Shown: one piece after another, positions 24,382-34,853 of the stretch
Numbering within the stretch: the stretch's first letter is position 1
Layout: each line of letters begins with the position of its first letter
DNA from: a virus
Direction: 5' to 3' (one strand)
IMG/VR virus record: IMGVR_UViG_3300030108_001120
Location: 1 to 55,190 of that record
Length of the DNA: 55,190 nucleotides
The notes under the pieces: model-generated
What the model saw: only the letters and a program-made list of their open reading frames with translations
Told to the model about the DNA's origin: nothing
The model's database searches: none
Program-made: the position numbers and the translations under genes

Positions 24382-25863
24382 ATGCCCTTAAATCCTTTAT
24401 TTGGTAGTTTAAATCCTTCACAGATCCAACAGATCACGTCGGATAACTACCTTAGTTTTACAGATGGTACTAATGACTTTGCTCAACAGTACCTACCTGA
24501 AATCTATGAAGCTGAAGTAGAGAGATATGGAAATAGAACTCTAGGTGGCTTTATTAGAATGGTCGGCGCTGAAATGCCGATGACTTCTGACCAAGTAGTT
24601 TGGTCTGAACAAAATAGATTACATATATCTTACGATACTGTGCAGCCATTAGGTGCGCCAGGAAACGTATTAGATTTATTTGTCGCTCCAACAGCTGGAC
24701 TTGCAAACGTTATTACTCCAGGTATGACTGTAGTAATTATGCCTAAGTCTGGTGGTGATTCAATCAAAGCTTATGTTGCTGACTCTGGTATTGTTACTGG
24801 ATCTGCGCTTAACGCAAATGAAATCCAAGTTTTCCCATATCAGGAAACTTCTGCTGGTGGTGGTCAAATTCCTGCTGATGCTGTAGGATATAAAGTATTC
24901 GTATATGGTTCTGAATATCCAAAAGGAAGTTCAGGAGTATTAGAAAACGTTGAGCCTTCTTTCACTCAGTTCTCTAACAAACCAGTTATTATTAGAGATA
25001 GATACGTTGTATCTGGATCTGATACTGCACAAATTGGTTGGGTTGAAGTAACTACAGAAGATGGTGCAACTGGATACTTATGGTATCTAAAAGCTGAATC
25101 AGAAACTAGATTAAGATTTGAAGATTACTTAGAAATGGTTATGGTTGAAGGTGAAAACGCTGCTGTTAACGGTGCGTCTGCAAACTTATTCCATACTCAA
25201 GCACAAGCTGGTATTACAGACTTTAATGCTGCCAATGCTGCTTTACTAGGTACTGAAGGTTTATTTGCTGCTATCCAAGCTAGAGGTAATGTATTCTCTG
25301 CTTTCGCTGGCGCATTAGCTGACTTCGATACAATTCTTGAGAACTTAGATAGCCAAGGAGCTATTGAAGAAAATATGTTATTCTTAGACAGAGCTACTGA
25401 GCTTGATATTGATAACATGCTTGCTTCACAAAACTCTTATGGTATCGGTGGTACATCTTATGGTGTATTTGAAAATTCTGAAGAAATGGCTCTTAATTTA
25501 CAGTTCTCAGGATTTAGAAGAGGATCTTACGATTTTTATAAGACAAGCTGGAAATACTTAAACGATGCTTCTACAAGAGGTGGTTCTAGTAACTTTACTA
25601 CTGGAGATGACATCGAAGGAGTATTAATTCCTGCTGGTACTTCAACTGTTTATGACCAAATTCTTGGTACAAACATTAGAAGACCTTTCTTACACGTAAG
25701 ATATAGAGCTTCTCAAACTGATGACAGAAGAATGAAATCATGGATCACTGGTTCTGTCGGTGGTGCTTTCACTTCTGATCTTGATGCGATGGAAGTTCAC
25801 TTCTTATCTGAAAGATGTTTATGTGTACAAGGTGCTAATAACTTTGTATTAATGACAGCTTAA
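24382..25863 (+). CDS. Major capsid protein
   Basis: 493 aa. It follows the scaffold, is followed by a strong hairpin, and its codon use is the most C-rich of the long genes (TTC, AAC, TAC), as in very highly expressed proteins. An early RYGNRTLGGFIRMVGAEMPM region, a long helix with ETRLRFEDYLEMVMVEGENA (about 235-255), and the C-terminal VHFLSERCLCVQGANNFVLM fit an HK97-type capsid arrangement. No direct motif exists for the family; order terL-portal-scaffold-capsid is the main argument. Confidence 0.75.
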   Translation: MPLNPLFGSLNPSQIQQITSDNYLSFTDGTNDFAQQYLPEIYEAEVERYGNRTLGGFIRMVGAEMPMTSDQVVWSEQNRLHISYDTVQPLGAPGNVLDLFVAPTAGLANVITPGMTVVIMPKSGGDSIKAYVADSGIVTGSALNANEIQVFPYQETSAGGGQIPADAVGYKVFVYGSEYPKGSSGVLENVEPSFTQFSNKPVIIRDRYVVSGSDTAQIGWVEVTTEDGATGYLWYLKAESETRLRFEDYLEMVMVEGENAAVNGASANLFHTQAQAGITDFNAANAALLGTEGLFAAIQARGNVFSAFAGALADFDTILENLDSQGAIEENMLFLDRATELDIDNMLASQNSYGIGGTSYGVFENSEEMALNLQFSGFRRGSYDFYKTSWKYLNDASTRGGSSNFTTGDDIEGVLIPAGTSTVYDQILGTNIRRPFLHVRYRASQTDDRRMKSWITGSVGGAFTSDLDAMEVHFLSERCLCVQGANNFVLMTA

Positions 25864-25872
25864 TACTTTTAT

Positions 25873-25903
25873 AAGGTAAGGGCGCTTCGGCGCCCATATA
25901 CCT
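25873..25903 (+). terminator. Stem-loop after major capsid gene
   Basis: GGGCGC-TTCG-GCGCCC, a perfect 6-bp stem with a UUCG tetraloop (25880-25895), flanked by AAGGTA and TACCTT that extend the pairing. There is no long T-run, so it may be a partial terminator or an mRNA 3'-end stabiliser for capsid transcripts. Confidence 0.75.
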
Positions 25904-25928
25904 TTAACTTATTTAATTATATTATATC

Positions 25929-26705
25929 ATGACAAAAAAGAAAAAACAAAAAGAGGTTGTTGTTGACAACTCTTGGGAAATAAAAGATAGACAGTATTAT
26001 TTATTAGGTGGTAAAGAACCACTTACATATACACTATCTTCAAGACATACACAAAGATACCCATTACTGTGGTTTGACGAGGAAAAAAATGAGCAAAGAG
26101 CTTTAAGATATGCTACTAATCAAAACTCACCATTTGTTGATGAGCAAAAAGGAGAAGTAACATTAAAACATATTCAATTTAAAGATGGTGTTTTAAATGT
26201 TCCAAAGCAATATCAAGCTTTACAAAAATTGTTATCATTATATCACCCAAGTTTAAACAAGAAATATGCAGAAAGGAAACCAGTTCAAGTAGCTATTAAT
26301 GAGGTAGAAGAAATAGAATTTGAAATAGATGCAATGAACATAGCTAGATCACTAGACATTGACTTAGCTGAAGCTATATTAAGAGTAGAAAAAGGAACTA
26401 AAGTATCTCAATTAAGTACTAAAGAATTAAAAAGAGATATACTAGTATTTGCTAGAAAAAATCCTAAACTATTTATTCAATTAGCTAGCGATGAAAATGT
26501 TCAGTTAAGAAACATAGCTATTAAATCGGTTGAACAAGGTATAATAACTTTGTCTAATAAAAACAAAGATTTTTTATGGGCAGAAACAAAAGAAGTTATT
26601 ATGAAAGTTCCTTATGGTGAAAATCCATATACTGCTTTTGCAGGTTTCTTACAAACAGATGAGGGAATCATGGTGATGAAATCTATAGAAAAGAAACTAT
26701 ACTAA
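25929..26705 (+). CDS. Hypothetical virion-associated protein, 258 aa
   Basis: Starts MTKKKKQKEVVVDNSWEIKD. A middle region with two helical segments (FEIDAMNIARSLDIDLAEAI; LSTKELKRDILVFARKNPKL) resembles small head-completion or assembly factors, but no family is recognised. It is flanked by stem-loops on both sides, so it forms a one-gene segment between the capsid and connector genes. Confidence 0.55.
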   Translation: MTKKKKQKEVVVDNSWEIKDRQYYLLGGKEPLTYTLSSRHTQRYPLLWFDEEKNEQRALRYATNQNSPFVDEQKGEVTLKHIQFKDGVLNVPKQYQALQKLLSLYHPSLNKKYAERKPVQVAINEVEEIEFEIDAMNIARSLDIDLAEAILRVEKGTKVSQLSTKELKRDILVFARKNPKLFIQLASDENVQLRNIAIKSVEQGIITLSNKNKDFLWAETKEVIMKVPYGENPYTAFAGFLQTDEGIMVMKSIEKKLY

Positions 26706-26713
26706 TAATAAAC

Positions 26714-26737
26714 AGGCGGGTTAACGCCCGCCTTTAT
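26714..26737 (+). terminator. Intrinsic terminator-like stem-loop
   Basis: AGGCGGG, loop TTAACG, CCCGCCT (26714-26733), followed by TTATTAT. A 7-bp GC-rich stem with a short T-rich tail, located between the 258-aa gene and the connector gene. Confidence 0.75.
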
Positions 26738-26754
26738 TATAACAAAAATATACT

Positions 26755-27501
26755 ATGGCTATAAACGTAAATGCTGTATATAGAACTGTATTATCAATTT
26801 TAAATAAAGAGCAGCGTGGTTATATGACGCCTGACGAATTTAATAAAACAGCTACTCAAGTACAGTTAGATATATTTGAAAAATATTTTGATGATTTAAA
26901 TCAACAGATGCGTATTCCGCAGACTGATACTGATTATGCTGACAGGCAGATGAATATAGATGAGAAAATAGCTATATTTAAAACCTTTGGTGATTGCGCT
27001 TATCAAGCACCAGGAGGTTATTTTACCCTTCCTACCGTAGACTTTCTCGGTAATACAGTCGAGCTTTATAGGCTTGGCAGTGTCGTATACAATGATGAAG
27101 TAGAAATGCAAAGACTAGATAGAAACGATTTTTACTATGTAGAAAAATCTGGATTAACTAGAGCTTCATTACAATTTCCAAATTACTTATATGAAAACGA
27201 ATTTTTATTTGTTAGACCCACAGCTATAACTAGTAGGGTTACGGCTAACTATGTTCGTAAACCTCTTGATGTAAGATGGGGTTATAATATTGGTCCACAA
27301 GGACAATACTTATACGACAGCACAGTTTATGAACCTACATTAAACCCAACTGGTTCTACACAATTTGAACTTCACCCATCCGAACAAAGTGAAGTAGTTA
27401 TAAAAATATTAATGTACGCGGGTATTATTATTAGAGACCCACAAATAGTACAAGCAGCTGCTCAAGAGGCTGCAATGAATGAGCAAAACGAAAAATTATA
27501 A
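26755..27501 (+). CDS. Head-tail connector/adaptor-like protein
   Basis: 248 aa beginning MAINVNAVYRTVLSILNKEQ followed by RGYMTPDEFNKTATQVQLDI. This N-terminal pattern is familiar from virion proteins of marine podovirus-like phages located after the capsid gene, where it fits a connector or ring protein. A central beta region (EVEMQRLDRNDFYYVEKSGL) and a helical C-terminus follow. Three bases separate it from the next gene. Role inferred from location. Confidence 0.6.
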   Translation: MAINVNAVYRTVLSILNKEQRGYMTPDEFNKTATQVQLDIFEKYFDDLNQQMRIPQTDTDYADRQMNIDEKIAIFKTFGDCAYQAPGGYFTLPTVDFLGNTVELYRLGSVVYNDEVEMQRLDRNDFYYVEKSGLTRASLQFPNYLYENEFLFVRPTAITSRVTANYVRKPLDVRWGYNIGPQGQYLYDSTVYEPTLNPTGSTQFELHPSEQSEVVIKILMYAGIIIRDPQIVQAAAQEAAMNEQNEKL

Positions 27502-27504
27502 TAA

Positions 27505-28680
27505 ATGACGCTAATCTCTGAAAACAACAGACAGTATTACATCGGTGCTCAAAGCTTTATAGCATCCGGAGGTTTACCTGAATCGTTTACTACTACATTT
27601 AACACTGATCTAGTTTTTGCAACAGCTGATCCCACTAATGTTAATTGGCCTGCAAATAATTTTTATTTAGAAGTTAGTGTTGATGGTGGTTTTACTTACA
27701 CACCTTTATACAATACGTATACTGTTGTAGATAATACTATTACAGTTACAGGTGGTTTAGCAGCTGGTAATTATTTAAGGGTACAACTTACTGAAAACAC
27801 TGTGTGGCAAAATTACGGTGGATATGCCTACACTAGATTATCAGATGTTATTACAAACTACATGATAGCTTATGTTGGTGCAGGTAAATTAATATCTAAT
27901 GTAAAAAGAACTGATGTTATATTTCATGCCAAGCGAGGTTTACAAGAGTTTAGTTATGACACGTTAAAAAGTGTTAAGTCGCAAGAGCTACAAATACCAC
28001 CAAGTTTATCGCTTATTATACCACAAGATTATGTCAACATTGTTAGGGTATCATGGAAGGACGAATTAGGAGTGTTACATACTATATATCCTAATAATGG
28101 TTTGACAACTAACCCATATGAAAGTATAGCACAAGATCAAGATGGTATACCAATACAAGATGCTTTAAACGAAAACCTAGAAACTACATCGTTAACTAAA
28201 CAAGCTTGGAGACAAGCTAATACTAGACTAATATCTGGTTGGAACGGTAACTACTGGAGTTATTATACAGATTATTTTAATACTCCATATCCTTTATATT
28301 GGAACGTAATTGTAGGTCAAAGATATGGTTTAAATCCTCAAACTAGTCAAATAAATGGTTGGTATGGATTAGACGAAAGACAAGGTAAGTTTACTTTTTC
28401 TAGTAATTTAGCTGGAAGATGCATTGTGTTAGAATACATTTCTGATGGACTTTCTTGTGATTTAGATACAAGAATACCTAAGATGGCAGAAGAAGCTCTC
28501 TACGCTTATATAAACTACCAAATATTAGCTACTAGAGCTCGTATGCCTGAGTATATAGTTAAAAGGTATCAAAAAGAAAAATACGCTAAGCTAAGAAATG
28601 CAAAAATTAGATTATCTAATATTAAGTTAGATCAAATAGTACAAGTAATGCGTGGTAAATCTAAATGGATTAAACATTAA
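27505..28680 (+). CDS. Tail tubular / neck adaptor-like protein
   Basis: 391 aa. The N-terminal 110 residues are beta-rich (sandwich-like, TTTFNTDLVFATADPTNVNW). The rest carries KRGLQEFSYDTLKSVKSQEL and a C-terminal helical region with EYISDGLSCDLDTRIPKMAE and NAKIRLSNIKLDQIVQVMRG. The second half has the pattern of T7 gp11/P22 gp4-like gatekeeper adaptors fused to an N-terminal sandwich. Located between connector and stabiliser genes. Family assigned by pattern, moderate confidence. Confidence 0.6.
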   Translation: MTLISENNRQYYIGAQSFIASGGLPESFTTTFNTDLVFATADPTNVNWPANNFYLEVSVDGGFTYTPLYNTYTVVDNTITVTGGLAAGNYLRVQLTENTVWQNYGGYAYTRLSDVITNYMIAYVGAGKLISNVKRTDVIFHAKRGLQEFSYDTLKSVKSQELQIPPSLSLIIPQDYVNIVRVSWKDELGVLHTIYPNNGLTTNPYESIAQDQDGIPIQDALNENLETTSLTKQAWRQANTRLISGWNGNYWSYYTDYFNTPYPLYWNVIVGQRYGLNPQTSQINGWYGLDERQGKFTFSSNLAGRCIVLEYISDGLSCDLDTRIPKMAEEALYAYINYQILATRARMPEYIVKRYQKEKYAKLRNAKIRLSNIKLDQIVQVMRGKSKWIKH

Positions 28681-28686
28681 AATTAA

Positions 28687-31600
28687 ATGGCAGAAATAAA
28701 AAATACTTTTCTAAAGTCTAAAATGAATAAAGACTTAGATGAAAGATTACTACCCAACGGTGAATATCGCGACGCTCAAAACATAGCAATATCAAAGTCA
28801 GAAGATAGTAACGTTGGAGCTGCTGAAAACATACAAGGTACAGAATTAATATTCAATGGTAACGTAGGTGAAATTGTTGGTGTAGATGTATTAGGTGGTA
28901 ATCGTTTACTTATTGTTGGTCAGTACGCAGATGAAGTAAATAGTAGAATATATTTATTTTTAACAGATAATACAGATCCTAGACCAGGTTATAGTAGTAT
29001 AAGTCAAAATGCTATTATAAGATACGACATAGATAATGGGGATATATATTTATATGCAGCTGGACCGTTTTTAAATTTTTCTACAGGTTATCAAATACGT
29101 AGTGTTAATTTAATAGAAGAGCTTTTATTTTGGACGGATAATAGAAACCAACCAAGAGTAATAAATATAAATAATCCAGATGCTGTTTTATGGACTAATT
29201 TTGTTTCTATTGCCGGATTACCTTATACTAGTGAAGATCATATAACTGTTTGTAAATATAATCCTTATAAAGCTATTGAGGTTTGGAAAGACAATGCTGG
29301 TGTAATTGAAACAACTATGACTGATGCTGTTTCACCAGTTACCCCAATGATAGGTCAAATGGAATTAGATTCAACATTAGCACCGTCTACACCACAAGTA
29401 ATAAGAGTGATTGCACCACCTACTGACGCTACACCCGGGCTTACTACAGCTTTAGCGGCGGCAAATGGTATGAATGTTTGGACTAGTGATGGTCAAATAT
29501 TACCAGAAGATGATGTTATAGTTATATCTGCTCCTAACCTTAACGAAATAGAAGTTCAAAAAAGAAATGGTGATAATATAGTTTTTAGATTTAACGCTCT
29601 TAACGATGGTCAAATATATTTTGGTTATGCAAATCCTAATTTTGTAAACACCGGTGCGCCTGACTATATACCAAGCTATGCTGGTAATCAAGATTTTTTA
29701 ACTGATAAATTTGTTAGGTTTAGTTATAGATTTAAGTTTGTTGATGGTGAATTTTCTTTAATGGCTCCGTTTACACAATCAATGTTTATACCTAAACAAT
29801 TTGGTTATTTTTTAGAAAATCAAGAAGCTAGTGATGAAGATAGAACTTATGAAAGCACAGTTGTTTCATTTATGGAAAACCAAGTTAATAGAGTTTTACT
29901 TCAAATTCCTATGCCAGATGAAATGGATGGTACTCAAATAAACGCTGATGAGTTACTAGAGAAATTAAAAGTTGAAGAAATAGAAATACTATATAAAGAA
30001 TCTGATGGTTTATCTGTTTCTGTTGTAGATAGAATTACAAGTGAACAATTAAATGCGGCTGGCGCTGTGAGTATATACGAATATGATTATCAAGCTACTG
30101 AGCCATTTAAGGTATTACCAGAAGACCAAACAACAAGGGTATATGACAAAGTACCTGTAAAAGCTTTAGGCCAAGAAATAATAAGCAACAGAGTTGTATA
30201 TAGTAATTTTCAAAACAAACACACTCCACCAACCGCATTAGATTATAATGTAGGTATTTCAGCTAAAATTCCTTATAATGAACCTAATAGTAATTACTCT
30301 TATTCAGCATATCCTAATCATAATGTAAAACAAAATAGGTATTATCAAGTTGGTGTAGTATTATCTGATAGATATGGTAGAACATCTACGGTGTTACTTT
30401 CTAATAATCAAGGCTTTATAGCTGCTTCATCTCCTAATCCAGAGTTTGGTGCTGACACTATATATGTTCCATATCAAAACGAATATGATACTCAAAATTT
30501 TAACAATATAGTTGACTGGCCTGGTAATAGTTTAAAAGTATATTTTAATAGTATTATAGATTCAGCTAAAGATAATGCTAGTGGAACTCCTGGTTTATAT
30601 AATGGTGATCCTACAGATCCTCGTTATAACCCACTTGGTTGGTACACTTATAAAATAGTAGTAAAACAAAAACAACAAGAATATTACAATGTTTATTTAC
30701 CTGGTATATTAACTGGAGAGCCTGGTGATTCTAGTGCTTCATTTGATGATCAACAATATTATACCTCGACAATTACACTTTTTAATGACAATATAAATAA
30801 AGTACCACGAGATTTAAAAGAGGTTGGACCAGATCAAACTTCTTTTAGAAGTAGCGTACAGCTTTATGGTAAGGTAAGTCCTGAGTTGCCTATAGCACCA
30901 GTTACAGTAGCTGTAACTACTCCTAGGTATAACACGCAGTATTTATCTAACATTGTTTCAGATACTGTTACTCAAATAGCTAGACAAACAGAGTTATATC
31001 CGGAGTTATATTTTGATATATCATCTTCGTGGACGCCTCTTGAAGATGTCTATGATACTAAAAATAATCCTTATTTAGCAAGAGTAGCAACGCAAAAGCT
31101 AATTGGTAGCGCGGGTGCTCCAGGTCCATTACCATCTGGTTATCCATTTTTCTTAAGTGTTTATGAAACTAAACCAGTAGAATCTAGACTAGAATTATTT
31201 TGGGAAACATCTACATCAGGTAAAATTAAAGACTTAAACGACGCTATACAAACAACAGTAGCATCTGTGCCAGATGATTTAGAAAATTTTACAGTTAATT
31301 TTATTGAAGATAGAAATTATACTTTTCCAGTCCAACCATATTCAAATGGTCAAGGACCAATTATAACAGATGACTTTTATGTTGAAGATGCGCTAGGTGG
31401 TTCAATAGCTAATTCTTCTATATCAATGACAGTTGTTGATGGCGCTGGTACTGATGTAAGTGGTCTATTTACTTTAGTTGAAACAGCGGCCGGGGTTTTA
31501 ACCCCTAATGGAAATACCCATGCTTATGATAGTTATACGCTGCAAATAAGTAGTTACTTTGTATTTTTAGCAGATTCACTTATAAGAACATTTACATTTG

Positions 31601-33267
31601 ATTTTATAGCTACAAATGATACAAGTGGTGACATTGGACCGGTTATACAAAAACAAATACAATTAGGTAATGCTGCGCCTGTATTTGATCCACCTGGTGG
31701 AGGATATAGAATATTTCCTTATAATAGTTTTGGACTAGGAAATCCAGTATATAGTGGTGAAAATGGAACCGCAGATCCAGGGCCTAACGATGCTTTAGAA
31801 TTACAGTTTTCTATATTAACGCAAACACAATACGGTCAAGATGTAAACATATTTGCAGTAGATGAGTTTACAGGTGAATTTACACAGCTGCCTCAAACAA
31901 TAATGTCTGGGCCATATAATATACAGTTAGCTGTTACAGACGCCTTAGGTGTGGTTGGAAGCTTAACAACAGTAATAGAGTTACAATGGGACTTTGGCGA
32001 AGCTTCTGTAACATGTACTTTTATTGATTCAGGTGAAGCAATTAACTTGCTTAAAGGTTCTGATGCTGGTATGGTAATATGGTCAAATAAATCTACAGGC
32101 CTTACAGTACCTGGTTATAATTTAAACAGACCGGTTGCTCCTCAAAACTACGCGAGTAATATATGGAATCAAATACCAGATCCACAAAACCCAGTTAATG
32201 TCAACACTGTTCCATATGGACCTCCTGGTTCTGGGTTTTCATATAATGTTAAGTCGTTAGATTTATCTGATGGACCTATCTGGTGTAATTTAGATGCTAA
32301 TAAAAGAGGTTTATATAAAGGTTGTATGTATATTACTGTTCAATTAGTACAAACAATAGACCCAAGCGCCGCAAGTAATTTACAAATCCCTGATCCATTA
32401 AATATAGACGCAAATGTGTGGATACAAAGAAGAGATGGTTCTGCTTTTCCTGGTCCTTGGGCAGATGCTATTGATAAAAATGGAGATGTAGTTGGGCCAG
32501 ACACAACAATGGGTGGTATTTGGAAAGTAAATTATCCTGTTAATAATCAAAATGATTATGCTTTAAACCTTGGTAGTTTAGATGATATATCAGAGGGAGC
32601 TGGTTATCCTCAGCCATATGTACAACATACTTTAGTTGGACAAATGGATAAACCTCAATCAGTAGCAAGTCAGCAATTAACAGTTGTGTGTACTAGAACT
32701 TTTGCTTTTGATTCTAATAATCCATCAGCATTAGGTGATTATAGAGTTATGGTTGATCAAATACGAGGTAGCCAAACAGAAGCTCCTAATCCAAATGTAA
32801 CAGATTCTAATAACGGTATTTACAACAATGATAATATTAGTTGCAGTATTACTTATGGTGATTTTTATTATCCATATGGTATAACTAATCCAGCTTGGCA
32901 GTATTCTGTAATGGAAACATCACAGCCAAGTGTACAAGATGCTGAAAACTATACAGGTCCACAGTGGCAAAATGTTTTTGCAAGAGAACCTTTCTTTAGA
33001 TATGTAACTCAATTTTATACAGACTCTACATTAACCACGCCTTGGACACCCAATCAAACAGGTACTAATCAGTGGCATGCCTACAAATCAAGACCAACGG
33101 CGGGTATACCAGGTGGTCAAGGTAATCCTATTGGTAATGATGGAGCGGCTGTAACTTTAAACAATTTTAATAACTCAAATTCTAATCCTCAAAACGATAG
33201 AATATGGTTAGCTAGATTTAACAACACAGGTAGCAGAATTGGAGAGACTTATCCTAAATCAATATAA
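28687..33267 (+). CDS. Large tail stabilisation/nozzle protein, N-terminal part
   Basis: 1526 aa. The opening KSKMNKDLDERLLPNGEYRD followed by AQNIAISKSEDSNVGAAENI is the recognisable start of phage stabilisation-type tail proteins (beta-propeller or nozzle forming). An extended Gly/Asn/Pro-rich beta structure follows. Residues about 880-1120 look like cadherin or Ig-like extracellular modules (NGQGPIITDDFYVEDALGGS; VFDPPGGGYRIFPYNSFGLG). In related phages the C-terminal nozzle part usually seems to be on the same chain; here it is a separate gene 34 bases downstream. Likely to form the tail nozzle together with that partner. Confidence 0.7.
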   Translation: MAEIKNTFLKSKMNKDLDERLLPNGEYRDAQNIAISKSEDSNVGAAENIQGTELIFNGNVGEIVGVDVLGGNRLLIVGQYADEVNSRIYLFLTDNTDPRPGYSSISQNAIIRYDIDNGDIYLYAAGPFLNFSTGYQIRSVNLIEELLFWTDNRNQPRVININNPDAVLWTNFVSIAGLPYTSEDHITVCKYNPYKAIEVWKDNAGVIETTMTDAVSPVTPMIGQMELDSTLAPSTPQVIRVIAPPTDATPGLTTALAAANGMNVWTSDGQILPEDDVIVISAPNLNEIEVQKRNGDNIVFRFNALNDGQIYFGYANPNFVNTGAPDYIPSYAGNQDFLTDKFVRFSYRFKFVDGEFSLMAPFTQSMFIPKQFGYFLENQEASDEDRTYESTVVSFMENQVNRVLLQIPMPDEMDGTQINADELLEKLKVEEIEILYKESDGLSVSVVDRITSEQLNAAGAVSIYEYDYQATEPFKVLPEDQTTRVYDKVPVKALGQEIISNRVVYSNFQNKHTPPTALDYNVGISAKIPYNEPNSNYSYSAYPNHNVKQNRYYQVGVVLSDRYGRTSTVLLSNNQGFIAASSPNPEFGADTIYVPYQNEYDTQNFNNIVDWPGNSLKVYFNSIIDSAKDNASGTPGLYNGDPTDPRYNPLGWYTYKIVVKQKQQEYYNVYLPGILTGEPGDSSASFDDQQYYTSTITLFNDNINKVPRDLKEVGPDQTSFRSSVQLYGKVSPELPIAPVTVAVTTPRYNTQYLSNIVSDTVTQIARQTELYPELYFDISSSWTPLEDVYDTKNNPYLARVATQKLIGSAGAPGPLPSGYPFFLSVYETKPVESRLELFWETSTSGKIKDLNDAIQTTVASVPDDLENFTVNFIEDRNYTFPVQPYSNGQGPIITDDFYVEDALGGSIANSSISMTVVDGAGTDVSGLFTLVETAAGVLTPNGNTHAYDSYTLQISSYFVFLADSLIRTFTFDFIATNDTSGDIGPVIQKQIQLGNAAPVFDPPGGGYRIFPYNSFGLGNPVYSGENGTADPGPNDALELQFSILTQTQYGQDVNIFAVDEFTGEFTQLPQTIMSGPYNIQLAVTDALGVVGSLTTVIELQWDFGEASVTCTFIDSGEAINLLKGSDAGMVIWSNKSTGLTVPGYNLNRPVAPQNYASNIWNQIPDPQNPVNVNTVPYGPPGSGFSYNVKSLDLSDGPIWCNLDANKRGLYKGCMYITVQLVQTIDPSAASNLQIPDPLNIDANVWIQRRDGSAFPGPWADAIDKNGDVVGPDTTMGGIWKVNYPVNNQNDYALNLGSLDDISEGAGYPQPYVQHTLVGQMDKPQSVASQQLTVVCTRTFAFDSNNPSALGDYRVMVDQIRGSQTEAPNPNVTDSNNGIYNNDNISCSITYGDFYYPYGITNPAWQYSVMETSQPSVQDAENYTGPQWQNVFAREPFFRYVTQFYTDSTLTTPWTPNQTGTNQWHAYKSRPTAGIPGGQGNPIGNDGAAVTLNNFNNSNSNPQNDRIWLARFNNTGSRIGETYPKSI

Positions 33268-33301
33268 TGTTAATTTATTAAAAAACAAGTGATTATAAAT
33301 T

Positions 33302-34843
33302 ATGCCAGCAATAGTAGAAGTAAATTATTTTAACTCTTTTTGGTTAAAGAAGGTTGTAGACGGTAGAGCACAGACTGTCGGTGGAACAGCTTTTCCAGAA
33401 ATAGATCCAGCATCCTTGCCTAGTAAACTTGTATACCCAGGTGTTATATCACCTAATACATCTACTACTGGGGCAGCATTTCCATATTTTGCGCAAGCTG
33501 GTGTTTTAACTTTAGCAAGCTTTACTCCTGATCAAGGGGTTGTATCCTTATTAGATTGGCACGTGGAAGAAGCTAGAATACGAGGTGGGTATAACAATGT
33601 AAATGTAGACTATGGTGTTAAAGCTTATATAGAAGAAGAGTACCCAGAAGCAGCTATTAGATTTAACTCTATGATTTACAGCGGTATATACAATGCTAGA
33701 ACAGGTGTAAACAATACTAATCAATTTCCAGTTGGAGAAGACATTATAAAAAGTGTAGATCCAAGAAATGGTAGTATACAAAAAATATATGCTGAAGATA
33801 CTAACCTAATAATTTTCCAAGAAAATAAAGTTAATAGAGCATTAATAGATAAAGATGCTATATATTCTGCAGAAGGCGGTGGAACAGTTACATCTGCTAA
33901 TGTTGTAATTGGACAAATAGTTCCTTATGCTGGTGAGTATGGTATTAGTGATAACCCTGAAAGTTTTGCAGTATATGGTTTTAGAAAATATTTTACAGAT
34001 AAAAACAAAGGCGCTGTTCTTAGATTATCTCATGATGGTATAACAGAAATATCAAGATACGGTATGACTGACTTTTTTAGAGATCAGTTTCAAACTGTAG
34101 ATACTATTGATAGTTTTGGACAGTTAATAGGTGGTTGGGATAATTATACCAAGCAATACACTTTAAACATTAAACCACACAACCAAACAGGCGCTGCTGG
34201 TTTTAGAACATTAGCTTTTGATGAATCTGTTTTAGGTTGGCCAACTTTTTATAGTTACAATCCTAACTTTGTATTTAGTGTAAATGGTACTATGTATTCT
34301 ATACCTGATTACAATGCTAACTCTGATTTACCTGATCCAGGTGGAAACATATATAGGCATTATGTCGAAGGTACCGGTGTTAATAGAAATAATTTTTATG
34401 GAGTATCTTACCCGTCAAGTATAGAATTTTTATTAAACCCTAATCCTTCTACACAAAAAGTATTTAAAACAATTGCGTATGAAGGAAACAATGGCTGGCA
34501 AGTAGACTCTATAACATCAGATATTACAGGTTTAGATTTAGTAAATGCCAACTGGCAAACATCAAGCGACAACAGTGCGCAAATAGCTAGTTATTATGAA
34601 GGTGCTTATACAGAAGACAATGTACAGTACTATGCTGGATTTAATAGAAAAGAAAATAAATACGTAGCTAATTTAGTTAATAACTCACCTGTGGCACCTG
34701 GTGAAGTTATATTTGGTGTGGATATAAGTGGTATAAAAGGTTATGTAGCTACGGTTAAAATGTCTACAGATCAAACAACAAACCCTGGCGGAACAAAAGA
34801 ATTATTTGCCGCATCATCAGAGTTTGTTATATCATCAATTTAA
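33302..34843 (+). CDS. Tail stabilisation/nozzle protein, C-terminal part
   Basis: 513 aa. It contains NSMIYSGIYNARTGVNNTNQ, EDTNLIIFQENKVNRALIDK, GQIVPYAGEYGISDNPESFA and KGAVLRLSHDGITEISRYGM, a conserved region that I associate with the C-terminal half of stabilisation/nozzle proteins. Its own N-terminus (EVNYFNSFWLKKVVDG) looks like a natural domain start rather than a broken frame. The upstream gene ends with a normal stop and a 34-base A/T-rich spacer with GATTATAAATTATG follows, so this is a split rather than a sequencing frameshift. Placement in the tail is inferred. Confidence 0.65.
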   Translation: MPAIVEVNYFNSFWLKKVVDGRAQTVGGTAFPEIDPASLPSKLVYPGVISPNTSTTGAAFPYFAQAGVLTLASFTPDQGVVSLLDWHVEEARIRGGYNNVNVDYGVKAYIEEEYPEAAIRFNSMIYSGIYNARTGVNNTNQFPVGEDIIKSVDPRNGSIQKIYAEDTNLIIFQENKVNRALIDKDAIYSAEGGGTVTSANVVIGQIVPYAGEYGISDNPESFAVYGFRKYFTDKNKGAVLRLSHDGITEISRYGMTDFFRDQFQTVDTIDSFGQLIGGWDNYTKQYTLNIKPHNQTGAAGFRTLAFDESVLGWPTFYSYNPNFVFSVNGTMYSIPDYNANSDLPDPGGNIYRHYVEGTGVNRNNFYGVSYPSSIEFLLNPNPSTQKVFKTIAYEGNNGWQVDSITSDITGLDLVNANWQTSSDNSAQIASYYEGAYTEDNVQYYAGFNRKENKYVANLVNNSPVAPGEVIFGVDISGIKGYVATVKMSTDQTTNPGGTKELFAASSEFVISSI

Positions 34844-34853
34844 ATTATATTAT

